A stretch of 64,000 nucleotides of DNA from Clostridiales bacterium oral taxon 876 str. F0540 (lineage in GTDB: Bacteria > Bacillota > Clostridia > Clostridiales > Clostridiaceae), in assembly GCA_000466585.1 (NCBI GenBank), contig KE993502.1:1-64000 (forward strand), written 5' to 3'. Made by a program: the position numbers and the translations under genes. The notes beneath the pieces are model-generated. The model worked only from the letters and a program-made list of their open reading frames with translations. It was not told where the DNA came from and did no database searches. Shown one piece after another: positions 9,461 to 17,785 of this stretch (position 1 is the first letter of the stretch; every line of letters begins with the position of its first letter).

Positions 9461-11428
9461 CTACTCCTTAATATCTCTAATAAGTTCCTTAATATCATTA
9501 TCTTCTTCCGAATATTTTTCTAAATACCTTAATGCAATTTCATCTTCTCCTACCAAATGAAGAATATAGGATAAATTGTAAACTGTATCTTTATTTTTAT
9601 CATTAATTGAGTATGCTTTTTCAAGAAAAGGTAATATATAATCATATAAATTATTTTGATATGCCGATATTGCTATAATATTAAGTACCTCTTCCTTTTT
9701 AATAATATCTTTTTCAATTATTTCAACTACACTTTGTATATCTATTTCTCCACTGCTTAATAATTGTAATAACCTTTCTATACTTTCTTCTAATTCTATA
9801 TTGTTTTCTATTCTTCTAATTAAAAACTTCGGTTCTTTCTTAGTATATAATTTATGGTTAATACTCTGTCTTAACGAAATTAATTCTTCATCATACTCAT
9901 CATCTTTTAATCTATTCAGATAGTCTTGAGCTAAAGTGTATTCCTCGAAATTATACAGTATATTGCATAGATTTATTAATGTATCTTTATTGTAAAAATC
10001 AAACTCTAAAGCTTTTTCTAAAAATGGTATAACATAATCATAAAATCTATTATTATATGCACAGATTGCTAATAAATTTAAATTATATAGTTTATTTGTA
10101 GTATTTTGGCATATTTCTTTAATAAAATCATTCAAGTTAATTTTTCCAGACATTATATCTTTAAAAACGGATAATATATTTTCATTGTATATTTCTTCTC
10201 CATTTTCTAATTTTAAATATAATTCTTCATAGTTTTTTATATCATGCTTTTTATTATTTAAAACATATAATTTACCTAGTCCATCTTCAATTGTCTTATC
10301 AATCTCAAGACCATTTTCATAAATAGTCAAATTAATTAATTTTTCAATATTATCCAAGTCTTTATCAGCTCTAATAATAATCTTTCCTGTATCATTTAAA
10401 ACTGATTTTAACTTTTTAAGAGTATTAAGATTATGATGTTCATATTTAAAAATTATATAATCAAAATACCTTTCTTCAAACCTATTTACTACATTTTCAT
10501 TACCAATTATTATTTTTGCAAAAGCTTCATTTCCAGTAACTGCATTTTCACATTTTTCTATACCATATAGTTCAGCATTTTGAAAATTATTTTTTATATT
10601 TAGCAGAGTAGCTCCGCCACTACAACCTATTTCTAGAAGTCTGAACTTCGAATCTCTTTCTTCACCTATTGCATATTTAATTCCAATATCGATATTTGCA
10701 ATATAGTAAGGATCTAATTCCCATTTATGCTCAAATTTCAATCTATTTTTAGTCAATAAACTTCCAAATCCTGAGTTTTCCTTAAAAGAAGTATGTCCAA
10801 AATGATATATAAACGTATCATTGCATAGTAAAAGTTTATATCCTGCTTTACGTATTCTAAAAGAATAATCATCATCTTCAAAATTTCCTGGTGTAAATAT
10901 TTCATCCAAAAATCCTATTTTGTTTATAACTTCTTTCTTTATTAACAAACAAAATCCAATTAATCTCAATCTTTCTTCCCATAACTTTTCATTACTTATA
11001 TTATTTCTCAGAGCAAATTCTATTATCTCATTAAAATCATTTAATGCTACATTTATAGCTTGATAATTAGCACAGGAATTAGTAATAGCACCTACTGCTC
11101 CAATATTAGAACTGCTGTACAATGCGGTTGAGAGATTCTCAAGCCAATTGGGAGTTACTATAGTATCATTATTTAATAACAATATATTTTCTCCAGTTGA
11201 AACTTCTATTCCTTGATTACACCCTTTTGGAAATCCTAAGTTTTCTGAGTTAAGTATAGGAATTATATCATTTTGTGCCTTAATCCACTCCACTGATCCG
11301 TCAGTAGAATTATTATCCACGACAATTAATTCATAGGTCCCTGGTTCAGTAAATTTTCTTATGCTATCTATACATACCTTAGTATACTCTAGCTTGTTAT
11401 ACGTAAGTATTACTATACTTGTCTTCAA
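9461..11428 (-). CDS. GT2 glycosyltransferase - methyltransferase-like - TPR fusion
   Basis: About 655 residues. Residues 1-230 are GT2 (SIVILTYNKLEYTK, VVDNNSTDGS, NNDTIVTPNW, NFEDDDYSFR). Residues about 260-370 hold a SAM-methyltransferase-like fold (LLEIGCSGGATLLNI; ELYGIEKCENA). From about 410 to the end the sequence is helical with repeated 'ILPFLEKA..' units typical of TPRs. An ATG at 11437 is one base from the ribosome site; the TTG at 11428, ten bases after GAGAGG, is a better start, though either is possible. It probably glycosylates and may methylate one acceptor, with the TPR part holding the protein partner. Function is inferred from domains. Confidence 0.75.
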   Translation of the reverse strand: MKTSIVILTYNKLEYTKVCIDSIRKFTEPGTYELIVVDNNSTDGSVEWIKAQNDIIPILNSENLGFPKGCNQGIEVSTGENILLLNNDTIVTPNWLENLSTALYSSSNIGAVGAITNSCANYQAINVALNDFNEIIEFALRNNISNEKLWEERLRLIGFCLLIKKEVINKIGFLDEIFTPGNFEDDDYSFRIRKAGYKLLLCNDTFIYHFGHTSFKENSGFGSLLTKNRLKFEHKWELDPYYIANIDIGIKYAIGEERDSKFRLLEIGCSGGATLLNIKNNFQNAELYGIEKCENAVTGNEAFAKIIIGNENVVNRFEERYFDYIIFKYEHHNLNTLKKLKSVLNDTGKIIIRADKDLDNIEKLINLTIYENGLEIDKTIEDGLGKLYVLNNKKHDIKNYEELYLKLENGEEIYNENILSVFKDIMSGKINLNDFIKEICQNTTNKLYNLNLLAICAYNNRFYDYVIPFLEKALEFDFYNKDTLINLCNILYNFEEYTLAQDYLNRLKDDEYDEELISLRQSINHKLYTKKEPKFLIRRIENNIELEESIERLLQLLSSGEIDIQSVVEIIEKDIIKKEEVLNIIAISAYQNNLYDYILPFLEKAYSINDKNKDTVYNLSYILHLVGEDEIALRYLEKYSEEDNDIKELIRDIKE

Positions 11429-11453
11429 TGAATTCATTCCTCTCTAGCTTTAA

Positions 11454-12551
11454 TTAATTCATATTTTTCGTATATTCTGTTACTTCCCTGAAATCCTGTT
11501 CATTTAATAACTTCTTTTTTTCAAGTACCTTTAGATAGAACTTTTTACACATATCTGTATTACCAGCGTCATTATAAACTCTTGCAAGCATAAGCTCAGC
11601 AAGAAAACTTCCCCTTCCAAAAAAAGTTGGGTAATCGCTTCTTTCTCCAAGCTCAATGCATTTAACAAAAAAATTCTCGGCACATTTGTAATCCTTTAAC
11701 TGATAAAAGCTGCATCCCGCTATATAATATAAATCAGTATACTTTTCCAGCTTTGATTGTTTTAAAAGATCCATTATAAAGTCAATACAAAGCCAGTAAT
11801 CCTTTAATAAATAAATGCATTGACTCATTCTTTTTACAAGTTCAAAATGGTATGCCCCAAATCCTTTAGCTAATCCTAATTCATAGCTTTGTGCAAAATA
11901 GACCAATGCATTTTTGTAATCACCAGAAGCTGCATATGTAGCTCCCAGATGGTACGAAACAAAAGGATCTCCTGGATTCTTGTTATACTCTTTTATGAGT
12001 ATGTTTAGATTTCTGTCAATCTTATTCTTTCCTTTTACGTTTTCATTTGTATACCCATAATGAAAAATCTTGCATATATCATCACTTAATGTTTCTATTT
12101 TAGCTTCATCGATATTTAACTGTTCATGTACGGCTCTGTAATACTTGTAGCCACTGTTTTTAAAAATTCTATTATACGCAAAGGAATCCATTTCTGAATT
12201 ATTATCCAGTTGATTTAGCCAATGCAAATTAAACGATTCAGCCTTTGTAGATGAAAGTTTTTCGTAAAACCTATTAGAGTCACATATTAATTCTTCATCT
12301 CCATCAAGTACTAATATCCAATCCCCTGTACAATGATCCAGGTATATATTTCTCGCCTTTGCAAAATCATTTTCCCATTTATATTCTATTAGTTTTAATT
12401 TACTGCCATAGCTTCTAATTATATCTAAGGTTCTATCTGCAGAGCCTGTATCAACAATTATTGTTTCATCAACAATATTTAATGCACTGTCTATGCATCT
12501 TTTTATATTCTTTTCTTCATTTTTTACTATCATGCATAATGATATTTTCAT
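11454..12551 (-). CDS. GT2-family glycosyltransferase with C-terminal TPR repeats (second paralogue)
   Basis: 365 residues with the same architecture as the genes at 335 and 12568. The GT2 part has ISLCMIVKNEE, VDTGSADRTL, WENDFAKARN and the metal-binding LDGDE (about residue 88). The C-terminal half has TPR-like helices (PFVSYHLGATYAASGDYKNAL). A GGTG tract precedes the ATG. It starts 16 bp after the third paralogue. The three paralogues differ mainly in the TPR half and in the acidic motif (LDADE versus LDGDE), so they may act on different sites or add successive sugars. Specific substrate is unknown. Confidence 0.8.
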   Translation of the reverse strand: MKISLCMIVKNEEKNIKRCIDSALNIVDETIIVDTGSADRTLDIIRSYGSKLKLIEYKWENDFAKARNIYLDHCTGDWILVLDGDEELICDSNRFYEKLSSTKAESFNLHWLNQLDNNSEMDSFAYNRIFKNSGYKYYRAVHEQLNIDEAKIETLSDDICKIFHYGYTNENVKGKNKIDRNLNILIKEYNKNPGDPFVSYHLGATYAASGDYKNALVYFAQSYELGLAKGFGAYHFELVKRMSQCIYLLKDYWLCIDFIMDLLKQSKLEKYTDLYYIAGCSFYQLKDYKCAENFFVKCIELGERSDYPTFFGRGSFLAELMLARVYNDAGNTDMCKKFYLKVLEKKKLLNEQDFREVTEYTKNMN

Positions 12552-12567
12552 ATTTTCACCATCTTTA

Positions 12568-13722
12568 TTAGCTTTTAACTAATTTATCAAACTCAATTAA
12601 TATTTCAGTCAAATTATATTTTTTAAAGAAGCTTCGAGCTTCCTGTTCACCTTTTCTAAATACATTTTTACTATCAAATACAGCTTCTATATATAGCATT
12701 GCTGCATCCATTATTTTACCTTGCTTTTCATATATTTCTGCTATTCTAAACTTAGGATAAAAGCTGCCAATACCAGATACTGAGATATATTTTGTTGTAT
12801 CACCAACTTCAATACATTTCTTATACATATTTAAAGCTTCTTCAAATCTATTTAATTGATCTAATGCATTTCCATAAAAATAATACAAATCTACAAAATC
12901 CCTAAAATGTTCATCTTTTATTACGTCATTTAATAGAATAATACAATTCTCATAATCCTTTATTTCTATTAAACATTGAGCAACTCTTGCTATAATATCT
13001 GATTCATACAAAGTTTTTGAATCAGGAAACTTTCTTTCCAGCTTTTCATTGCATTTAAAAAAATAATCTATAGCAGTTTTATATTCACCTTTAGACATAT
13101 AAGTAACACCCAAATTATAATATATAAATGGATTATTCTCATCATTATTCAATTGCTTAAATAAAATATCTAAATTTCTATTTTGCTTATCCTTAGCCTT
13201 ATATTCACTATCCAAATATCCAAAATGAATTATTTTACATAAGGTCTCACTAACTTCGGAGGTCATATCTAATGGAAGATCCTTTATTTGTTCATGTATC
13301 TCCCCGTTATACCTATATCCTTTATTTCTAAATATTTTGGGATATACGTTAGAAAAAAGAAGATTATAGTCACCAATTAAATTATAAAAGGGTATTTTTA
13401 GTGCCTCATATTTTGTAGATTCTATTAATGTTCTTAACTCATTTACATTACTAACAACTATTTTCTCATCTGCATCCAGTACTAAAATCCAATCCCCTTT
13501 TGCATTTTCAATGGATATATTTCTAGCTTTTGAAAAATCATTTTCCCACTGTGCCTCAATAAGATTTACTCTATTTCCATAGGATTTGATAATATCCTTA
13601 GTACTATCTTTAGAACCAGTATCAACTATTACTGCTTCATCTACTAGTGGTAGTACATTATCAAGGCACATTTTTATAAACTTTTCTTCATTCTTAACTA
13701 TCATACAAAGACTTAGTTTCAA
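12568..13722 (-). CDS. GT2-family glycosyltransferase with C-terminal TPR repeats (third paralogue, first gene of the operon)
   Basis: 384 residues. Conserved blocks are LSLCMIVKNEE, VDTGSKDSTK, WENDFSKARN and LDADEKI; the second half is TPR-like (PFIYYNLGVTYMSKGEYKTA; FRIAEIYEKQGK). The open frame begins at a TTG at 13740, but AAGGGAG lies eight bases before another TTG at 13722, which starts the protein right at the conserved block. It is the first gene after the flagellin terminator. Being next to hag suggests it may attach the first sugar to flagellin Ser/Thr residues; that is inference. Confidence 0.8.
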   Translation of the reverse strand: MKLSLCMIVKNEEKFIKMCLDNVLPLVDEAVIVDTGSKDSTKDIIKSYGNRVNLIEAQWENDFSKARNISIENAKGDWILVLDADEKIVVSNVNELRTLIESTKYEALKIPFYNLIGDYNLLFSNVYPKIFRNKGYRYNGEIHEQIKDLPLDMTSEVSETLCKIIHFGYLDSEYKAKDKQNRNLDILFKQLNNDENNPFIYYNLGVTYMSKGEYKTAIDYFFKCNEKLERKFPDSKTLYESDIIARVAQCLIEIKDYENCIILLNDVIKDEHFRDFVDLYYFYGNALDQLNRFEEALNMYKKCIEVGDTTKYISVSGIGSFYPKFRIAEIYEKQGKIMDAAMLYIEAVFDSKNVFRKGEQEARSFFKKYNLTEILIEFDKLVKS

Positions 13723-13780
13723 GGTCAAAACTCCCTTCAACTTTTCGTTGGTTATTAAATCTAATACTAGTATACATTAA

Positions 13781-13807
13781 TTATCGTCAAATTTTACATA
13801 TTCTAAA
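13781..13807 (-). promoter_or_regulatory. Possible sigma-D-like promoter of the glycan operon
   Basis: On the minus strand the -10-like GACGATAA (13781-13788) matches the sigma-D consensus GCCGATAA at seven of eight positions. A weak TTTA lies 15 bases upstream (13804-13807) where TAAA is expected. A sigma-A reading (TTGACG nearby) has poor spacing. It sits between the flagellin terminator and the first glycan gene, where a promoter is needed. A sigma-D origin would time glycosyltransferases with flagellin. Confidence 0.4.
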
Positions 13808-13866
13808 TATATAGAGAGAAATTTATATATACATTTTAACTTATTGTGTCATCTTATTAAAAATAA

Positions 13867-13904
13867 TAAAAAAAGAAGTCGAAGAATTGCTTCGACTTCT
13901 TTTT
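13867..13904 (-). terminator. Terminator of hag
   Basis: A perfect stem, GAAGTCGAAG paired with CTTCGACTTC (13875-13884 with 13890-13899), is flanked by A and T runs on both sides. It lies 20 bp after the flagellin stop codon and separates flagellin from the glycan operon. Confidence 0.92.
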
Positions 13905-13923
13905 CACTGAGTTTATTTATCAA

Positions 13924-14754
13924 TTATCTTAATAATTGAAGAACTCCTTGTGGTTGTTGGTTTGCTTGTGCAAGCATTGATTGAGCAGCTTGGCTAAGTA
14001 TGTTGTTCTTTGAGAATGTCATCATTTCTTTAGCCATATCTACGTCTCTAACTCTGCTTTCAGCAGCTGATAAGTTTTCTGATTCAGTGCTTAAGTTATT
14101 AACTGTATGCTCTAATCTGTTTTGTAATGAACCAAGATATGATCTTGATGTAGAAACTGCATTAATTGCAGAGTCAATTAATGAAATTGATGCTTGTGCA
14201 GCTGTTGAGCTTGCAACAGAAACGTTTCCTGATCCAACTGTTAAGTCAGAAGATTTAGCCTTTATTTGTGCTAGATCAAGTGTCATTGCATCATAGCCGT
14301 TGCTAGTTGCACCGATTTGGAATGTAAGGGGGCCTGATCCAGTTGATAAAAGGTTAGTTCCGTTGAAGTTTGTTGATTGAGCTATATGGTCAATTTCTGA
14401 AGTTAAAGCTGTAAGTTCTGTTTGAATTGCTGTTCTATCAAGTGTAACGTTAGTATCGTTTGCTGCTTGTACAGTTAATTCTCTCATTCTTTGAAGTATT
14501 GAATGAGTTTCATTTAAACCACCTTCAGCAGTTTGTACTAGTGAAACTGCATCTTGTCCATTTCTTGAAGCTTGGTCAAGACCTCTTATTTGAGCTCTCA
14601 TTTTTTCAGAAATTGAAAGTCCAGCTGCATCGTCTCCAGCTCTGTTTATTCTTAAACCTGAGCTTAATTTTTCCATTGATTTTCCTGCTGCTGCAATGTT
14701 TCCTGTCATTTGTCTATGAGCGTTCATAGCATTAAGATTATGATTAATTATCAT
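13924..14754 (-). CDS. hag: Flagellin
   Basis: Filament subunit of 276 residues. The N-terminal D0/D1 region has INHNLNAMNAHRQM, SGLRINRAGDDAAGLSISEK and VQTAEGGLNETHSILQRMREL. The C-terminal D1/D0 region has SRSYLGSLQNRLEHT, VRDVDMAKEMM and the terminal QQPQGVLQLLR. The short central region (about 145-195) is rich in Ser, Thr and Ala, a natural target for O-glycosylation by the adjacent operon. AAGGAGGG precedes the ATG. Two sigma-D promoters and a leader with CsrA-type sites lie upstream, and a strong terminator follows. Only one flagellin gene is in the window. Confidence 0.97.
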   Translation of the reverse strand: MIINHNLNAMNAHRQMTGNIAAAGKSMEKLSSGLRINRAGDDAAGLSISEKMRAQIRGLDQASRNGQDAVSLVQTAEGGLNETHSILQRMRELTVQAANDTNVTLDRTAIQTELTALTSEIDHIAQSTNFNGTNLLSTGSGPLTFQIGATSNGYDAMTLDLAQIKAKSSDLTVGSGNVSVASSTAAQASISLIDSAINAVSTSRSYLGSLQNRLEHTVNNLSTESENLSAAESRVRDVDMAKEMMTFSKNNILSQAAQSMLAQANQQPQGVLQLLR

Positions 14755-14762
14755 GGTAATTT

Positions 14763-14795
14763 CCCTCCTTGATTTTTACCTGCACTTCCTTGTGC
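14763..14795 (-). promoter_or_regulatory. CsrA-type binding sites in the hag leader
   Basis: In the mRNA a four-base-pair stem GCAC/GTGC (14782-14795) presents the loop AAGGAA, giving ACAAGGAAGU, close to the CsrA consensus ACARGGAUGU. Eleven bases downstream is the second GGA site, AAGGAGGG (14763-14770), which is the ribosome site of hag. A hairpin-loop site paired with one over the ribosome site is how CsrA represses flagellin in B. subtilis; csrA and its antagonist fliW are 3.4 kb upstream. Binding is not shown here. Confidence 0.72.
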
Positions 14796-14846
14796 TAGGT
14801 TTGTTTTTATAGTTAAGCTTTTTAGCTTACTAACTAGATAATTAAA

Positions 14847-14880
14847 GTGAATGTTATTAGTCTGGCCAGCCTTTATTCAC
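14847..14880 (-). promoter_or_regulatory. 5'-end hairpin of the hag leader
   Basis: GTGAAT (14875-14880 on the minus strand) pairs with ATTCAC (14847-14852) around an internal palindrome CTGGCCAG. It would lie just inside the start of transcripts from the proximal promoter. A second small stem (TAAGC/GCTTA) follows. Such structures often stabilise abundant mRNAs. Confidence 0.4.
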
Positions 14881-14884
14881 TGTT

Positions 14885-14927
14885 ATATTTATATATTCGA
14901 CTAGCTCTTTAATAACTTTATACTTTT
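14885..14927 (-). promoter_or_regulatory. Proximal sigma-D promoter of hag
   Basis: On the minus strand, TAAA (14917-14920), a 15-base spacer, then GTCGAATA (14894-14901), close to the flagellar sigma-factor pattern TAAA-N15-GCCGATAA. Predicted leader length is about 130 nt. A near-identical 43-bp copy lies 102 bp upstream. Confidence 0.72.
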
Positions 14928-14986
14928 GATAAAAATTATTTTTTTTATATAATCTTGACTGTTGATTAACTTAATCTAGCAGCCTC

Positions 14987-15030
14987 ATATTTATATATTC
15001 GACTAGACTTTATTTAACTTTATACTTTTT
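14987..15030 (-). promoter_or_regulatory. Distal sigma-D promoter of hag, duplicate of the proximal one
   Basis: TAAA (15019-15022), 15 bases, then GTCGAATA (14996-15003). Flanking sequence is shared with the proximal copy, including AGTATAAAGTTA before and TATATAAATAT after. The TAAA overlaps the TAA stop codon of the fliT-like gene. Confidence 0.68.
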
Positions 15031-15361
15031 TACTAAATATTTTATTTCTATCATAAAAACTCTTATTATAACTGTTGTTTGCCTTACTGGTTAATTGAAG
15101 TTTTTTCATTTCATCATTAACTTTAGATAACTTCTGCGCAAGCAGAGTCTTAATTAAAGCTTCTGTGTCTTGGATGTTGAATAATTCATTCATTTCTTTA
15201 AAGATTTCTTTACTAAAGTTTTGTGTTTTAACAATTTCTAATATTTCTTCTCTCTCACCTAGAGTTTTGTTTACCAGGTCATAGTCCTCATTATTTATAG
15301 CTTCTAATAATTCACCAGACTTATCTTTAAATTTTGTAAAAAGTACTTTATACTCTTCCAC
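15020..15361 (-). CDS. fliT: FliT-like flagellar export chaperone
   Basis: 113-residue, charged, helical protein directly downstream of fliD (5 bp) and upstream of hag. FliT-type chaperones hold the FliD cap protein until export, and in Firmicutes they are poorly conserved and recognised mostly by size, helicity and position after fliD-fliS. Visible features are long amphipathic helices (FKDKSGELLEAINNEDY; REEILEIVKTQ; LLAQKLSKVNDEMKKL) and no membrane segment. The stop codon overlaps the distal hag promoter. The name rests mainly on context. Confidence 0.6.
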   Translation of the reverse strand: MEEYKVLFTKFKDKSGELLEAINNEDYDLVNKTLGEREEILEIVKTQNFSKEIFKEMNELFNIQDTEALIKTLLAQKLSKVNDEMKKLQLTSKANNSYNKSFYDRNKIFSKKV

Positions 15362-15366
15362 TTATT

Positions 15367-17028
15367 TTAACCTCCAAATTGTTGAGCTAAATAAGCTTGC
15401 TGCTGATTAAGGCTATTCATAGCTGTCTCTAATTTAGAAAACTGTGTATAATAAGCCTCCTGTTTAGTATTTAAAGTATCTAACATAGTTTTTATTAAAT
15501 TATCCTTTTGATAAAGCTGATCTGGCAATGTGTTTGTTCCAGTAAAGCCATATAGTGAGTAATCATCTTGGAAATTTGCAAATTTAGTTAAAGTTGAATT
15601 ATTTAAATATACGTTTGTAAATCCAACATTACTTTCTAATATTTTCTTAACCCTTGTAAAAATACCATCTTCTTTATAGGTTGTATTGGTTGGCTCATAA
15701 GTTCCTGATAATGCTGTAGACGAGGCATTAGTAAACATCTTTAATAATTGAGTTCCTTTTTGTGCTATAGCAGTTTTAAGTTTTGTAGGATCTATAATAT
15801 CAATATGTGAAGGTTTATTATAGTCAGTAGAAAAATCTATTCCTATAGAATTAGATGCATACTTACCAATTGAAAGACCGGAATCTGTTACTGCTGTGGA
15901 AAAAGCCTCTCTCATATTTGTCAAAAGCTTTTCAAGATTATCATCATTTCTAAGTATCCCTAGTTTTGCTTTATTGTTCCAATTTGAAACATCATCCTCA
16001 CTCATTGAAGACTTTTGAGAGTCTGTTAGTGGAGGAAAACTATAGCTCTTCTTTTCATACAATTTAGTTTGTATTTTATCTACAATTTCATTATATTGAT
16101 CGATAAAATCTTTTATCTTGCCGTATACCTTATCAGTATCCTGGCTTAAAGAAAAGGTAGTAGTTCCAGTTCCAACTAAGTTATAGTTTATACCATCTAA
16201 AGTAAAGCTATTACTTGTTTTATCTGTTAGATGATAAGCAGTAGAATCTCCTGGTTCTACTAGAGTAAAGTCAGCATTTTTCCCATTTAAAGGTTTATCA
16301 GTATCGTTCTTAAGTGCTGTTTTAATTCCTAAAAAGTTCAAAAGATTTGAACTAGATGTAGCACTTGTTATATTCATTATTGAACTAGTACCTGTTTGTG
16401 TAGTTGCTAAAGTAAATTTGCTAGAAAGCTCACTAAAAGAAGCCTTTATATTTCCGCCGCCTTGAGTATTAATAGCATCAATTAAATCTGAAAAAGTCAT
16501 ATTACCAGAAGTATTATCAATACTTAAACTTAAGGGGTTTCCATTTACAATCATCTTTAAATTTAGAACCGTATTTAGTGTAGAATCCTTATCTGTAAGC
16601 TTTGTTGAAAGATTTATTCCTGAAAGAGTTTCGTTTACTCCACCACCTTCTGCTAGAGATGTTACATTTAATGTATAATTACCCGCTTTAGCACTGTTGC
16701 TTGCTGCCAAACTAGCTATTGCTGCATTGCCTCCACTTATAGTATAAGGAGTAAAATTTGATTCTCCTAGAATATATTTGTCTGCTGCGGTAGAATCAAA
16801 AAATTTGCTTTGTAAATCTTTTAAGTCTTTAATTATATCTTGATAAGCTTCTTGCCTCCAAGCTATAATTTGCCTGTCCTTCTTTACTTTATCAACTTTT
16901 GATTGTTCCGCAGCCATCATTTTTTTGACCATACCATCTATATCAAGTCCAGTGGCCATTCCTGTTATTCTAAGTAAATTTCCTGAAGTAGAAACGCCTG
17001 TGCTACTTGAGCTGCTTACGTCTGACAT
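15367..17028 (-). CDS. fliD: Flagellar filament cap protein FliD
   Basis: About 553 residues. FliD (HAP2) caps the filament and drives flagellin polymerisation outside the cell. The N-terminal domain shows LRITGMATGLDIDGMVKKMM and helical AWRQEAYQDIIKDLKDLQ; the C-terminal domain has DFIDQYNEIVDKIQ and ends in a coiled coil (YTQFSKLETAMNSLNQQQAY). The frame extends to 17058, but AAAGGAGTGGTATT directly precedes the ATG at 17028, giving a natural MSDVSSSSS start. It lies between fliS and the fliT-like gene, as is common. Confidence 0.95.
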   Translation of the reverse strand: MSDVSSSSSTGVSTSGNLLRITGMATGLDIDGMVKKMMAAEQSKVDKVKKDRQIIAWRQEAYQDIIKDLKDLQSKFFDSTAADKYILGESNFTPYTISGGNAAIASLAASNSAKAGNYTLNVTSLAEGGGVNETLSGINLSTKLTDKDSTLNTVLNLKMIVNGNPLSLSIDNTSGNMTFSDLIDAINTQGGGNIKASFSELSSKFTLATTQTGTSSIMNITSATSSSNLLNFLGIKTALKNDTDKPLNGKNADFTLVEPGDSTAYHLTDKTSNSFTLDGINYNLVGTGTTTFSLSQDTDKVYGKIKDFIDQYNEIVDKIQTKLYEKKSYSFPPLTDSQKSSMSEDDVSNWNNKAKLGILRNDDNLEKLLTNMREAFSTAVTDSGLSIGKYASNSIGIDFSTDYNKPSHIDIIDPTKLKTAIAQKGTQLLKMFTNASSTALSGTYEPTNTTYKEDGIFTRVKKILESNVGFTNVYLNNSTLTKFANFQDDYSLYGFTGTNTLPDQLYQKDNLIKTMLDTLNTKQEAYYTQFSKLETAMNSLNQQQAYLAQQFGG

Positions 17029-17074
17029 AATACCACTCCTTTCGTAAATCCTAAACAAAATAAATTATTTTTTA

Positions 17075-17461
17075 TTATCTGATTCCTTTTGAAAGTCTAT
17101 ATGCTTCCTGCCACGTATCCCTTATTTCTTCAATGAGGGCTATGGATTCATCCATTATAGTTATATCCTTTTTAATGTTTGCTTCAGTTAGTCTCCTGAT
17201 AATAAAATCATATACACTCATTAATTTTCTTGCCCAGTCTCCACCTTTTTCAACATCTAGTGTAGCCATTAGTTCATAGTATATGTTTTGAGTCTTTACT
17301 ATGTTTTCATGAGCACTTGGAATATCATTATCTAATATCGCTTGTCTACCTATTTTAGAAAACTTCACTGCGCCATCCAAAAGCATCATTAAAAGCTGTT
17401 CCTTCGAAGCAAAATTAATACTATTACTCTTATATGCATTATAAGCATTGCTTGATTGCAT
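17075..17461 (-). CDS. fliS: Flagellin export chaperone FliS
   Basis: 128 residues, standard length. FliS binds the C-terminus of flagellin, prevents premature polymerisation and, in Gram-positives, also contacts FliW. Signature segments are NAYKSNSINFASKEQLLMMLLDGAVKF near the N-terminus (NAY..N and the LL.LYDGAI-type helix) and VYDFIIRRLTEANIKKD. It is followed by fliD after about 45 bp and preceded at 11 bp by a small uncharacterised gene. Confidence 0.95.
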   Translation of the reverse strand: MQSSNAYNAYKSNSINFASKEQLLMMLLDGAVKFSKIGRQAILDNDIPSAHENIVKTQNIYYELMATLDVEKGGDWARKLMSVYDFIIRRLTEANIKKDITIMDESIALIEEIRDTWQEAYRLSKGIR

Positions 17462-17472
17462 GATGTTCCCTC

Positions 17473-17757
17473 CTACTTTTTTGTGTCTAAAAATACACCC
17501 TTGGCTTCGTCCTGAGAGTCTGGCCCCTCCTTGTAAGCATCAACTTGAACATTTTCTGACTTTACTGCTTCTACAAGCACCTTGTCTTTATTTTTTTGCT
17601 GAGCCAAATACTTTTTAAACTCTTGCTTATTTTTCTTTTCTTCCTTTACATCCTTACTTATAGCTATGTTTTTTGCTCCATGAACCTTACCTTCTTCAGT
17701 AATTGCGTTAATCTTTTGGCGTAAGTCTGTATCTATTTTATTTAACCTAAATTCCAT
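17473..17757 (-). CDS. Small charged protein of the flagellar operon, function unknown
   Basis: 94 residues beginning MEFRLNKIDTDLRQKI. About a third is charged (a run EEKKNKQEFKKYLAQQKNKD), with no cysteine, no membrane segment and a predicted helical middle. An earlier ATG at 17772 lacks a ribosome site; GGGGGTAGG sits just upstream of the ATG at 17757. It lies between flaG and fliS with short gaps, so it is translated with them. I do not recognise a characterised family. Similar small charged frames are found at this position in other clostridial flagellar operons by memory, which suggests an assembly accessory role. Confidence 0.6.
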   Translation of the reverse strand: MEFRLNKIDTDLRQKINAITEEGKVHGAKNIAISKDVKEEKKNKQEFKKYLAQQKNKDKVLVEAVKSENVQVDAYKEGPDSQDEAKGVFLDTKK

Positions 17758-17785
17758 ATGACCTACCCCCATTTACTTAATTTAA

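Noticed and set aside
14000..14729. Plus-strand open frames opposite hag
   Set aside because: They are shadows of a conserved gene on the other strand, with no ribosome site and no family signature.
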